64,000 bases of DNA from Amoebidium appalachense (Eukaryota; Ichthyosporea), in assembly GCA_963693365.1 (NCBI GenBank), contig CAVNZM010000003.1:6200001-6264000 (forward strand). The letters are read 5' to 3'. Of this stretch, positions 20,899 to 30,123 are shown in pieces (position 1 is the stretch's first letter; the number at the start of each line of letters is the position of its first letter). Position numbers and translations under genes: made by a program. The notes below the pieces were generated by a model, which did no database searches, was not told the origin of the DNA, and saw nothing but the letters and a program-made list of their open reading frames with translations.

Positions 20899-21999
20899 CT
20901 AGTCGGCCCACGCCCACGACTCGGAGCGCTCGGTGGCTCGCTCGCACGCTTCGCACCGGTCATCGCCAGCGTCAACATGTTCGTTGTTCGCTGGTCCGAA
21001 GCCTTTTGCCGCTGCCGCAAAGACCCCGAGCCCTTTGGCCACAATGGGCGCTGCGGCAGAATACGGCATGGAAGCAGGCAGTACTTGGCTGATATATAAA
21101 GCGGCTGGCACGTTCCCGCTAAAAGCTGCCACTCCCAACATGGTCCCTGCAGCAACCATAGTCACGTCTCCTATTGTCATATTGCCCAATATCCTGCACC
21201 CCTGACCATATGTGGATTTCAGCGCGTCCTGTGCACCATTCATAAACGATCCGGCCACTGGCGCAGTCGGGGCTGCCTCTGGATCCGAGACAGGGGCATG
21301 GGCGGGCGCCAGTGGTTCGGGGACAGACGGCAGCGGCTCTGGGCCAAATGGCCGTGGCTCTGGGCCAAACGGCAGCGGCTCTGGGTTGGCGGGTTGTGGC
21401 TCTGGGCCAAATGGCAGCGACGGCAGCGGCTCTGGGCCTAATGGCTGTGGCTCCGGGCCAAACGGCAGCGGCTCTGGGCCGATGGGGCCTTCGGGTGCAG
21501 CGGGCGCCGGCACCACCGAGGCCACCGGGCCCGTTGGGGCACTTCCTGGCTGGGGGCCGCCCCCACCGTGGTCGCCTCCGGGGCCAACCCCGGGCCCGGT
21601 CATGGGTTGTGCGCCCTGGGAACCGCCAGACTTGCCCGTGAGCCAGCCAAGCAGGCGCCTCAGCAGGCCCCAGACAAGACTGATTATGTTGAACAGGTGG
21701 CCAAAGTACTGCAAAAGCATCAGCGCGAAAAACATGAGCACGCCTAGTATTGCATAGCACATTGGCCCGAGCGTGATGACACTGTGCAGTGTCACGAGAC
21801 CCAGTTTGTTCAACATTAGGCAACTCCCAACCTTCTGTTGCAAAGCTTGCAGCAGCACCTGGCGTGGCATATACAGAGTGGGTATGCCACAACTGCGGGC
21901 CAGTCTCTGTAATGTGCGGAAACCACAGTAGGGAAGTTGTTTGCGGAACAATTCCGCTCTCTCCGACTCACTCAAATCGCCAAAGTCGAGTGACCTCAT
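20899..21999 (-). CDS. membrane protein with SAP-like N-terminus and GPEPLPF repeats
   Basis: Start placed at ATG 21999 (MRSLDFGDLSESERAEL), 20 bases after the upstream gene's stop; ATG 22053 in the same frame would overlap that gene. The N-terminus LPYCGFRTLQRLARSCGIP followed by a short helix resembles a SAP-type helix pair. A hydrophobic segment (LGPMCYAILGVLMFFALMLL) predicts one or two membrane helices. The middle is a run of about nine heptad-like GPEPLPF/GPEPQP units, probably an extended spacer. A second hydrophobic Ala/Gly-rich region (TMLGVAAFSGNVPAALYIS) precedes a charged end. It looks like a structural or virion membrane protein; the family is unknown. Confidence 0.6.
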   Translation of the reverse strand: MRSLDFGDLSESERAELFRKQLPYCGFRTLQRLARSCGIPTLYMPRQVLLQALQQKVGSCLMLNKLGLVTLHSVITLGPMCYAILGVLMFFALMLLQYFGHLFNIISLVWGLLRRLLGWLTGKSGGSQGAQPMTGPGVGPGGDHGGGGPQPGSAPTGPVASVVPAPAAPEGPIGPEPLPFGPEPQPLGPEPLPSLPFGPEPQPANPEPLPFGPEPRPFGPEPLPSVPEPLAPAHAPVSDPEAAPTAPVAGSFMNGAQDALKSTYGQGCRILGNMTIGDVTMVAAGTMLGVAAFSGNVPAALYISQVLPASMPYSAAAPIVAKGLGVFAAAAKGFGPANNEHVDAGDDRCEACERATERSESWAWAD

Positions 22000-22018
22000 C
22001 CTGGATCGTTGGGTACAT

Positions 22019-22867
22019 TTACGGCGAAAAAAATCCAGGTTGCACAGCACCATGTTCAGCCACTCCGCGCGACACCCTCGCCCCCCGGGCCGTCGTCGTG
22101 TCTGTAGGCAGTGGCAGCATGTCCAGCCGTAGTTGCACCACTGGGCGGCGGCGGGCACGTGGGGTCGTTGTCCACATCACCCCTGCAAGCTGCATGGGCC
22201 ATCGCTTTCTGGTCGCCCCCTGCTTGGGGCCATAGGACTCTCCTGCTGCCGACTCACCGACCCCTCCCAGCCCACTGCTGGCATCCACTTCCATCTCCTC
22301 CCCCACAGCACGCATCAGCTGCAGGGGCCTGGGCTTCAGGTCGTGCGTATCCTTGGCCACCAGCTGCTCCCCGTCGCGTTCATACTCAACTGCGTGGATT
22401 GCCGGTCGTGCCATACCCCCCTTCAGCGTGCGCGGGTCCTTCACCCCCTGCAGCTTTGCCAGCCGCGGCCGCAGCACAAGCCGCAGGAACGTGTCCCAGT
22501 CTCCGGCACCCCCCTGCTCGTGCGCCCGGGCCAGCCCCGGGGTGAACACATACCCCCATGCCCGCTGTGGGCCTATAAACAACACCATCTTCCCCGTGTC
22601 CCTGAACCCGGCCACATGCAGCATGCTGCCCAGCGTAAAGGCCTTCCCGTCCCCGCAGGCAAACCAGTACACAGGCACGTCGGCAATAGCCTTCACGCGC
22701 TGCTTTGTCTCCCACACGTCCTCCGGGTAGTCGGGGGGGCGCCGTGGCATGAAAATTCCCCGGGCATCGTCCTTGCCACCCTGCACTAGGTCCAGCACCC
22801 CCGCTGGTATTACACGCGGCAGATGGTACATTTTGTCAGACACACGCACTCTTTTTCTGTGCCACAT
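22019..22867 (-). CDS. unknown protein (about 270-282 aa)
   Basis: Open from ATG 22867 (MWHRKRVRVSDK) to TGA 22019; ATG 22831 (MYHLPRVIPAG) is an alternative that would leave more room from the divergent start at 22880. Contains GDGKAFTLGSMLHVAGF and KMVLFIGPQRAWGYVF, giving mixed alpha/beta character, then a basic C-terminal tail (RARRRPVVQLRLDML). I recognise no family. Strong third-position GC and lack of stops over 280 codons support coding. The first 12-bp divergent gap to the next gene implies overlapping promoters. Confidence 0.6.
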   Translation of the reverse strand: MWHRKRVRVSDKMYHLPRVIPAGVLDLVQGGKDDARGIFMPRRPPDYPEDVWETKQRVKAIADVPVYWFACGDGKAFTLGSMLHVAGFRDTGKMVLFIGPQRAWGYVFTPGLARAHEQGGAGDWDTFLRLVLRPRLAKLQGVKDPRTLKGGMARPAIHAVEYERDGEQLVAKDTHDLKPRPLQLMRAVGEEMEVDASSGLGGVGESAAGESYGPKQGATRKRWPMQLAGVMWTTTPRARRRPVVQLRLDMLPLPTDTTTARGARVSRGVAEHGAVQPGFFSP

Positions 22868-22879
22868 CTGACGCAACAC

Positions 22880-23568
22880 ATGCCTGACCACAACCCAGAT
22901 ACCGAGATCCCGCTCATGGCCGTGGTCCCCAAGCAGGTCCCCGCCGAGACAACCAATACCGCCGCCGCCGCCGTCTACAACAGCATCTGGTTCCTGGTAA
23001 GTGCACTCAACTCCGTGCCTGGCCGCGCCGCCCAGGACAAGGTGGACATAATGAAGTACGACAAGGGGGGCTGGCAGCAGCCCAGGCCTTGCTGGCACAC
23101 ACGGGCGCAAAGGAGGCGGCAAACAGAATCTGCAGTGCCACCAGCTACGAAGGGGTCCTCTCGTGGCCAGCCGCTGCCCCCATCACCGCTTGGGTCAAAA
23201 CACTCGTGCACGTGGATGTGCATGACACGAAAAACCTCATAGCCCACACCGACCCCGGCATCGTGACGGCCCTGCGGGCAGCCAAGGAGCACGGGTTTGT
23301 GGCAGTGCGGTGTACACGCAGCGCATGGGGCACGCAGGTGTTGCAGGCAAGGTGGTTTGTCCTCGGCCTGCACGTGCCCACGGGCACGGTGTATGTGATG
23401 GATCCCACGAGCCCGAAAAGGCTGACAACCACCACGGCATGCGCGGGCATGGTGCTGGGATACTACTATCGCCGGTACGAGATCGAAGGAGAGGCCTTTC
23501 TCCAGACAGCCATGCACAGCTTCCCCCAATCCCTTTGCGAGGAGGTGCAGCGGCTGGTTGGCTCCTGA
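22880..23568 (+). pseudogene. unknown protein, interrupted frame
   Basis: One frame opens at ATG 22880 (MPDHNPDTEIPLM) and runs to about 23070; the coding signal then continues in another frame to TGA 23568. The switch lies near the G6 run at about 23066-23071, so a homopolymer miscall, a real frameshift or an unrecognised short intron (a GTAAGT donor-like site is at about 22998) are all possible. The second part has ARWFVLGLHVPTGTVYVMDP, which superficially resembles the substrate-side strand of cysteine proteases such as adenain (hW-lf---p-t-t-y-fDP), but I cannot place a catalytic His or Cys convincingly. Function is unassigned. Confidence 0.5.
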
Positions 23569-23573
23569 GTAGA

Positions 23574-23879
23574 TCACCAAGCAAACTCCGACGGGCCAGG
23601 TGCAGCCCACCCCAGCATCCACATGCCAAGTGCCGCCACGAGCGCTCCTGCTGCAACCACCGCCAGCCTGGCAGGCCAGGGCATGGGCCTGTCTTTGTAC
23701 CACGTGTTCGAAACAAGCGCCAACAGCCCGAGCCCCGTGGCAAAGGCCAGCCCGGCACTCGCGGCAAGCCAGGGTGACAGGAATACACCCCACCAGCCCT
23801 CGACACCCGGTGTACCCACTTCTCCGGCAGGGGTGCCTAGTGGGGATGCCATGTCGCTGGACAAAAAGTCGTCCTCCAT
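23574..23879 (-). CDS. membrane protein with two to three TM helices
   Basis: 101 residues from ATG 23879 (MEDDFLSSDMASPLG). Hydrophobic segments AASAGLAFATGLGLLALVS and LAVVAAGALVAALGMWMLGW, plus a weaker one at VEGWWGVFLSPWL, predict two or three helices with a short YKDRPMP loop. The stop lies 5 bases after the stop of the convergent gene, a very tight tail-to-tail arrangement. No family recognised; a virion membrane protein is a reasonable guess. Confidence 0.6.
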   Translation of the reverse strand: MEDDFLSSDMASPLGTPAGEVGTPGVEGWWGVFLSPWLAASAGLAFATGLGLLALVSNTWYKDRPMPWPARLAVVAAGALVAALGMWMLGWAAPGPSEFAW

Positions 23880-23971
23880 TGTTTCTCCGTGTTGTCATGG
23901 GCACAATAAAAAAAGGCCACCGGACTCCTCCTCGGTGCGAAAGCGTGTGTGTGTGTGTGTTGTGTGGGTGT

Positions 23972-25171
23972 CTAAGGGTGCACGGGCTTGTACACCCCCC
24001 TGCGTCTCGAACCGTTGGCGATGGGCACCAAGCTCCAGCGGCGCACGTGGCCGGCCCCCGCTTTAGCTGGTTTTCTTGTGGCCTTGGTCCCGCTCCAAAT
24101 ATTGTTGCGCAAACGGTCTAGTTCTCTTTCGACTGTCAAATACTTGTTTCTCGTGTCTGTGTATTTGTTTTCGATGTCCATGTATTTGTTTTCGATGTCT
24201 GTGTATTTGTTTTCAATGGCTGTGTATTTGTTTTCAATGTCCGTGTATTTGTTTCCGATGCCCGCAACTGCTTCCTGGTAATGGACCATTGCAGCGTCGT
24301 TCTTCAATTGCCGACCCCTAAACTCCGCGAGTGTGCGTTACACATCCCTCTCAAAGGTGTCCTGCATTTTGGCCACGTCGGTTACGGCGGCTTCCAGAGT
24401 GTCGGCTTGTTTGTTCAATTCTAACCGAGTCTCTTCTTGGAGTCTTTGTTTATTGTCCTCTATGTGGCCTTTCAACACATCCATCCGACTATCGGTTTCC
24501 ACTCGAAACCGTTGAAGGTAGTCCTGCATTTTGGCCACGTCGGTTACGGCGGTTTCCAGCGTGTTGGCTTGTTTGTTCAATTCTAACCGAGTCTCTTCTC
24601 GGAGACTTGCTTCATAGTCCTTTATGTGGCCGTTCAACACATCCATCCGACTATCGGTTTCCACTCGAAACCGTTGAAGGTAGTCCTGCACCATAGTTTC
24701 CATTTCTGTTCTTATATTGCCACCTCCGGCTACATAGGGATTGTCTAGTAGTCTCCCTAGTTCCCCCTTCACACCTTCCACGTTCTTTTGCACGCCATCG
24801 AGCCTGTCAATGTATTCTCGCATATCATCTCGCAGGGCCCCCATATTTGCGTCCTGGGTAGCCAGAGAATCGGCTTGTACGTTGGCAATCGTTTGTTCCA
24901 GTCCAGTGATTCGGCCCTTCACTTTATCCAGCCAGCCACCGTATTGCACGTCCAGTGCATCGACCTTGTTTTTTAAAGCATCCAGGTCATTGCTTACATT
25001 ATTGCGCATGTTTTCGGCATACAGCTTAATGTCCTCTAGCCGTTGCATATCCGATGCCGGGGGTTTCTGCCTTTTCTGGCCCGACCACAGCATGTACACG
25101 CCACCGGTGCACAACAAAGATATAAACACAACCAGCACTGCCAGTGTGGGTGTATCTAGCGTGCCCAACAT
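23972..25171 (-). pseudogene. TM-anchored coiled-coil fibre-like protein with in-frame stop
   Basis: Starts MLGTLDTPTLAVLVVF at 25171 with one N-terminal membrane helix (TLAVLVVFISLLCTGGVYML), then about 250 residues of coiled coil, including two near-identical 55-residue repeats (DYLQRFRVETDSRMDVL...KMQ). TAA at 24338-24340 ends the first ORF, but the same frame stays open to 23972 and continues the coiled coil with six ENKYTDI heptads. The reading phase is unchanged, so this is either a nonsense mutation in one gene or stop-codon readthrough. The shape suggests a surface fibre or spacer protein. The C-terminus is basic (GTKATRKPAKAGAGHVRR). Confidence 0.65.
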
Positions 25172-25234
25172 TTGGAATCATGTCTTACAGAACAAATTTG
25201 TGCAACGCCCACGCACATGGGAGGCTATTTAAGT

Positions 25235-25239
25235 CTGGG

Positions 25240-25322
<83 letters not shown>
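25235..25322 (+). repeat. (CA)n microsatellite
   Basis: An uninterrupted CA run of about 88 bases between the coiled-coil gene's start and the 3' end of the VLTF3-like gene. A Val/Cys extension of the minus-strand frame across it is not coding. Confidence 0.97.
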
Positions 25323-25323
<1 letters not shown>

Positions 25324-25340
25324 CTCTCTCCCGAGATACA

Positions 25341-26419
25341 TCAGTGAAAGCACCGGGGGATGGGCTGGGTCCTGACAAACTCCCAACTATTGATCTTGCA
25401 GATGGCTTCCCATGCCTTGTCGTGCTCGGCACCTTCTCCCTGCTCCTGAGCCCAGGTATCAGCGCCGTGTAGTCCTTGAGGTCTGCCATCTCGAACAGCT
25501 TGAAGAGCACATAGTTGAGGTTCAAGAAATTGAGTCGCTGGGTGTTGGCATCCATGAACGCACGGAACGTGTCGTTGAACAGCCGTCTGATGGTCACCTC
25601 CTGGTCATGGGTAAGCTTGGGCACGCTGCACTGCAGAGCCTTCTCGCATATCTGGGGGATGTGACGGTAAAAGCGGGACATACGGTGGGTCTTGAGGCAA
25701 CGCCGCACCTTCCCATACAGCATGAGGTCTGCACGGCTGCGGGACATGTCACCCACATCCCGGGCCACCACCTCAAGTACGTTGCGCGGGACCACCAGTG
25801 TCTCCTTGGCCTGCAGGCAGGCAAGGCTCTCGATGAAGTGGTTCTGAACCAAATATGGCTGGTTGCGCCGCACGGTGACGTGGTCGCAATACTCGGGTGG
25901 GTGGGTGCGCTGCCTTGTCCACTCGTCCACTTGCTCTGGCGTGGGGCCCTCCTCCTCTGCACCCCCCTTGGGCTCTTCGGTGGACAGATGGGTGTCTGGG
26001 GCAGTGTGGCGTGCACGCCTACGCATGGGTGAGTCAGGGTTGTCGGGGGGCTCGTAGCTGCCCTGGGAGTCGGCATCGCTGTGCTCCTCCTCGGCCTCTG
26101 AAGCCTCGGGTGTCACCTCCTGGAACCTGAAGGCTGGCCGGGTGTGTGCACTGGTGACGCTGACCGGGACAAACCCCAGCTCTTCGTGGTAGCACATGGG
26201 CTCGTTGTCGCAGTAGTGCTTGGCCAAGTGGGGCAGGAGGTCAAGCAAAAAGTCCTGGTTTTCAGACTGGGCACCCTCGATGTGTTGCAGGACATAGTCT
26301 TCCAAACACACAAACTTCTCTCTGTACTTGTGTGCCGGGTCACGGCCTTTGGTACCATATCTCTGTCGTGTTCTTCTCTTGCCCACGCGACCGGCGGGCA
26401 GGCGAGCGACTGTGGCCAT
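25341..26419 (-). CDS. VLTF3-like late transcription factor (C-terminal frameshift)
   Basis: A hallmark gene of nucleocytoviruses: VLTF3 (poxvirus A2L homologue) activates late genes. Start ATG 26419 (MATVARLPAGRVGKRRT). After an N-terminal part with a C--H-like stretch and an acidic Ser-rich linker, the conserved domain runs VRRNQPYLVQNHFIESLACL, LQAKETLVVPRNVLEVVA, YGKVRRCLKTHRMSRFYRHI, then FMDANTQRLNFLNLNYVLFK, then LIPGLRSREK. The expected end (hD-aWe-iC---wefv-T) is present but in another frame: it appears downstream of 25440 as DKAWEAICKINSWEF and closes at TGA 25341. So a one-base shift lies at about 25425-25445. It is not inside a long homopolymer, so it may be a real lesion. Confidence 0.8.
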
Positions 26420-26570
26420 TGTTTTTGGGCAAACACAGTCACCACACACACTGACACAAAAAACATCGGCACGCTCCTTTTATTCTCAGTCTGAACAGCA
26501 ATACAGATCAACTGGCACAGCCAGCGCCAATTTGGCCCCCATGACAACACAGCCCACCCCCGCCCACCAA

Positions 26571-27990
26571 TCAGGACGAGGTTTCATCCCCAATGATGGG
26601 CATGACATCGTCCTGGTGGGCCTCCTCCACGGCCATGGGCACGGGCTCGTCGGGCTCTCCGGGGACCACCAGGCTGGTGATAAAGTAGCCGCCCTGGCCG
26701 GCAGGGCTCGCGCGCAGGAAGCGCACCTGCTTGACGTAGAGACGGGTGCGGAATATGTCCCTCTGTGCGTCATAGTAGATGTCTGCAAACTCGATCACCA
26801 GCCTGGCATAGGGGCGCCGGGCAATGGTGCCCTCCAGCACCGAATGAGGGTCAGTACTACTGGGGGGGGGGGGAAGGAAAGGAAGGGAAGGGGGAAAGGG
26901 AAGGAAGGGAGGGGGGGGGAGGGGAATGGGTAAAGGGAAGGAAGGGAAGGGGGGGGGGAGGGAATGGGTAAAGGGAAGGAAGGGATGGGGGGGGGGGAGG
27001 AAGGAAAGGAAGGGGAGGGGGGGGATAGAGAAGGGGGGATTGATAAAGGGAAGGGAAGGGAAGGGGGGGGGGGGGGGGGGGGGAGGGGAAGGGGAAAGGG
27101 AAGGAAGGGAGGGGGGGGGGGGGGAAGGGGAAGGGGAAAGGGAAAGAAGGGATGGGGGGGGGGGGGGGGGGAGGGGAAGGAAGGAAAGGAAGGGAAGGGG
27201 GGGGGGGAGGGGAAGGAAGGAAAGGAAGGGAAGGGGGGGGGGGGGGGGGGATAGAGAAGGGGGGGGGGGGAGGGGAAGGGGGAAAGGAAAGGAAGGGAAG
27301 GGGGGGATAGAGAAGGGGGGGGGGGGAAGGGGAAGGGGGAAAGGGAAGGAAGGGAAGGGGAGGGGGTGGGGGGGGAAGGGAAGGAAGGGAAGGGGGGGGG
27401 GGGGGACCTGGTCCATGTCGACGATCCTCTGGCCCTCGGGGGTGAAGAAAGGCACACTCTCCACCGAGTCTGGCATCTTGAGCTTGAGGATGGAGTACTC
27501 GACGCGCACGGCAGAGCTGAACTTGTCCTCCTGTAGCGTCTCAAACGTCGGCACCTTGGTCTTGAGGGGAAACAGTGCCGTGTAGCGCTCAAGCACCGTG
27601 TTGAGGGCCAGCTTCTCCAAATTTTCCAGCAGGGACACAAACCCACACACCTCTCCGTCTCCACGGGTGGACATGTCCAGGTGTGTCCATCGGTTCTGCC
27701 AGCTTGTCTTGCCCACCACACGCAGCGCAGGAGTGATGACCCGAAGGGCCACTTGCTGCCCACGAACAACCACCCTCATGGGCAGGGAGAAGTTCTTGGG
27801 GTTGGCCAACGACCCTTGCTTGGGGCGGATAGGCTGAGAGGGGATTGGAGGGGTGTTAGTCTTAATCAGACGGCGGTATCGTTTAATAAACACCAAAAAC
27901 GGGAACACACAAGGGAGAGGGGGGGGGGAGCAGGGACAAAAGTTTTTATGTGTGGGTGTGTGGGTGGTGCCATCAAATGAACGTCGAATC

Positions 27991-28038
<48 letters not shown>

Positions 28039-28224
28039 ATAACACACACACCATAACACACACACCATAACACACACACAAGTACTCACCTGTGCAAACT
28101 TGACGTCGTCATTCTCTGTGTCGACCGTCTTCCAATCGACGATGTTGAAGTCCTCGTTGATGACGGTAATCATCCTGATGCTTCTCGAAGGCAACGGCTT
28201 GCTGTTCTGACTGTTTCCCACCAT
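26571..28224 (-). CDS. DUF5871-like ssDNA-binding protein, three exons
   Basis: Exon 1 28224-28090, exon 2 27833-27408, exon 3 about 26850-26571. Exon 1 ends CAG|GTGAGT, and exon 2 follows CTCTCAG|CCT in phase 0. The protein shows NRWTHLDMSTRGDGEVCGF, LENLEKLALNTVLERYTALF, SAVRVEYSILKLKMPD, then ARRPYARLVIEFADIYYDA and RTRLYVKQVRFL. This matches a giant-virus family I recall as ssDNA-binding-like (yp-i--ki, f-----G--v, a--iiel--iw----g-g-s-kv-Qv). The second intron is about 550 bases of almost pure C/T on the coding strand with a GTCCCC donor; its acceptor is not in an obvious phase, so the exon 3 start is approximate. Expected role: genome replication or recombination, possibly with the YqaJ nuclease nearby. 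Confidence 0.65.
26862..27407. repeat. homopurine tract forming an intron of the ssDNA-binding gene
   Basis: About 545 bases containing only G and A apart from a handful of T, as repeats of GGGAAGGAAGGGAAGG, GGGGGATAGAGAAGG and long G-runs. On the coding (minus) strand it is a polypyrimidine stretch from donor to acceptor. The long Pro/Ser frame across it is artefactual. Confidence 0.9.
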
Positions 28225-28331
28225 GTGTCCGCCTTATATACACACCGCCACAGCCTGCACAACGGCTTTGGGGGCGTTCTGTTGGCAATGGGCGCACACA
28301 CACCACCACTTTTTTTGGTGCACAGGTAAAC

Positions 28332-28667
28332 ATGGCTGCCCCGGGCCTCCCACAGCAACGACCCAGTGCACCCGAGGCCTCCGTCCTGCGGCCCCTTCCC
28401 AACGTCCCCCCCATCCAGACCCTCCCTATTACAGGGCAGGCCAGGAACCGGCCACCCACACTGGTCATCGACATGCGGTCATCTACGCTGCTGCGCCCCA
28501 GGATCGCTCCTATGGCCGTTGTCAACCGCGCACGTGCCGCCCGTTTGGGCCTTGAGCGTAAGATCGTGGCTGCGTTTGCCAACGCCCATCCGGGCGTTCA
28601 GGGGCCAACTGGAGTGGCCACGGCAGTAGCAGAGGCGCGCATGCGCATATACCTGCGCATGGCGTGA
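28332..28667 (+). CDS. unknown basic Pro-rich protein (111 aa)
   Basis: ATG 28332 (MAAPGLPQQRPSAPEAS) to TGA 28667, divergent from the ssDNA-binding gene with about 107 bp between starts. The N-terminal half is Pro-rich. The C-terminal half is helical and Arg/Ala-rich (VVNRARAARLGLERKIVAAF, then EARMRIYLRMA). A short TATA-like GCCTTATATACAC lies at 28230. No family recognised; a small DNA-associated or virion protein is possible. Confidence 0.5.
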   Translation: MAAPGLPQQRPSAPEASVLRPLPNVPPIQTLPITGQARNRPPTLVIDMRSSTLLRPRIAPMAVVNRARAARLGLERKIVAAFANAHPGVQGPTGVATAVAEARMRIYLRMA

Positions 28668-28764
28668 GCTGAACGCAGCCTGGGGCTGTGAGGCAAAAAC
28701 TGGCCAAATAGCAGCTATTTTGGTATGGCGCGGAAATAATTTGGCCTAAAAGTTAACATTCAAA

Positions 28765-28866
28765 ATGCCTAAAAAGTCGCGATCACGCACAAAGCGCTCT
28801 GGTCTGGGCTATCTGGTGCCGCTGCTCTCACGCCCCAAACGCAAACGCAGCAAGAAGAGACGCTAA
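28765..28866 (+). CDS. 33-residue highly basic peptide
   Basis: ATG 28765 (context AAAATGCC) to TAA 28866. Starts MPKKSRSRTKRSGLGYLVPL and ends with a Lys/Arg cluster (RPKRKRSKKRR): 18 of 33 residues are Lys or Arg. It resembles tiny DNA-condensing or protamine-like viral core peptides, by composition only. It lies in a run of plus-strand genes with AT-rich promoter-like sequence just upstream (28720-28760). Confidence 0.45.
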   Translation: MPKKSRSRTKRSGLGYLVPLLSRPKRKRSKKRR

Positions 28867-28974
28867 AATGCCAGCGTCCTGATGGCCCTTGCACGCCACA
28901 TTCACACCTGCAAGCGCGCCCGTATATATGCACCCCCCCCCCCCCACACACACACCCACACACATTCATCAAAA

Positions 28975-29793
28975 ATGGAGACCACCATGTGTCTCTCCCC
29001 CTGTAGGCCACGGAATGCTGCCATCCCCCACCTTCTTGGTGTAATGGCACCGCTCCTGCTGAGCGAGGTGCCCCTCCACCACAAGGTGCAGGCCATCGTG
29101 CAGCGACAGGCTGGCTTGTCGAGTGAACAGGGGACCGAGGAGTGGCTCAAACAACGCAAAATCCACTTGACAGCATCCGATGTGGGCTCTGTAATCGGTG
29201 ACAACAAGTACTGCAGCAGCAAAAAGGCATTCGAGCTGAAGGTGGGACTGCGTACCAACGACTATGGTGTGTTCACCCAACACGGCCACAAGTTTGAGCC
29301 TGTGTGCGCAGCACGCTACGCACAGGAAACTGGCAGGGCACTGCTGTCTTTTGGCCTATGCAAGCACCCCACAATCGACTTTCTGGCAGGGTCTCCCGAC
29401 CGTGTCACCACGTGTGGCCGCCTGGTTGAAGTGAAGTGTCCCGTAACACGGCCAATAACCGGCGAGGTGCCCCCTCAATACTTTGCACAAGTGCAGGTGC
29501 TGATGGAGGTGCTTGATCTCGAGGTATGCGACTATGTCGACTACAAGCCACAGACGTGTGCACAGGACGAGCAGATGGTGATTGTCGAAGTGAAGAGAGA
29601 CCGCGAATGGTTTGCAAGAAAGCTGCCCCTGATGGAGAGATTCTGGAACAAGGTGTTGGCCTGGCGCCGGGAGCACGGTGAGGCACCAGCCCAGGAGAAG
29701 GCCCCGACTGAATCGGGAGAGACGGACAGGAAACGCCCACGCACATCCAACGAATCCGACGAGCTGCTTGCCATATGTGTGATACCAGAATGA
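28975..29793 (+). CDS. YqaJ / lambda-exonuclease-family viral recombinase
   Basis: Start ATG 28975 (METTMCLSPCRPRN): the frame is open 93 bases upstream but only through C/CA repeats, and GTATATATG at 28921 offers a TATA box. 272 residues. Motifs of the YqaJ fold: GTEEWLKQRKIHLTASDVGS (substrate-side helix), then GHKFEPVCAARYAQETG (Glu of motif I), then FLAGSPDRV with the catalytic Asp, GRLVEVKCP with the E-x-K pair, and QVQVLMEVLDLEVCDYV (Q-x-Q-x-x-M). These residues coordinate Mg in 5'-3' dsDNA exonucleases used for recombination and concatemer processing; many large DNA viruses carry one. The C-terminal tail is charged and likely disordered. AATAAA occurs at 29843. Confidence 0.9.
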   Translation: METTMCLSPCRPRNAAIPHLLGVMAPLLLSEVPLHHKVQAIVQRQAGLSSEQGTEEWLKQRKIHLTASDVGSVIGDNKYCSSKKAFELKVGLRTNDYGVFTQHGHKFEPVCAARYAQETGRALLSFGLCKHPTIDFLAGSPDRVTTCGRLVEVKCPVTRPITGEVPPQYFAQVQVLMEVLDLEVCDYVDYKPQTCAQDEQMVIVEVKRDREWFARKLPLMERFWNKVLAWRREHGEAPAQEKAPTESGETDRKRPRTSNESDELLAICVIPE

Positions 29794-29930
29794 ACAAGGA
29801 TTACTGATACCGTCTAGCGTGACATCTGTACTGTATCACAACAATAAACATCACTATACGTGGCCATCAAGTGCTCAGAGTCATGTGCAAAGTAGAAACC
29901 TCTTATTTGATGATGGGGGGGGGGGGCCAC

Positions 29931-29996
<66 letters not shown>

Positions 29997-30018
29997 ACGC
30001 ACACACACACACACACAC
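29931..30018 (+). repeat. (CA)n microsatellite
   Basis: CA repeat preceded by a G-run at 29916, between the YqaJ gene and the next ORF. Confidence 0.95.
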
Positions 30019-30123
30019 GTGGTCACCGTGGATTCAGATAGCTCTCCCTCTGAATCCCAGTCAAACAACGGCACTGCCAAATATTATGTTGCCCATTGCA
30101 ACACAACAACCCGTGGTACACAA

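Noticed and set aside
22019-23122. full 367-codon start at 23122
   Set aside because: The upstream part is antisense to the divergent gene at 22880 and is Gly/Val low complexity.
23089-23568. adenain-like cysteine protease
   Set aside because: Only the VYVMDP strand resembles it; no His-Glu-Cys triad at the right spacing.
26571-28079. single continuous 502-codon ORF for the ssDNA-binding-like gene
   Set aside because: The middle 180 codons translate the pyrimidine tract as Pro/Ser/Phe, and the 5' part translates TG repeat; the conserved halves fit an intron-containing gene better.
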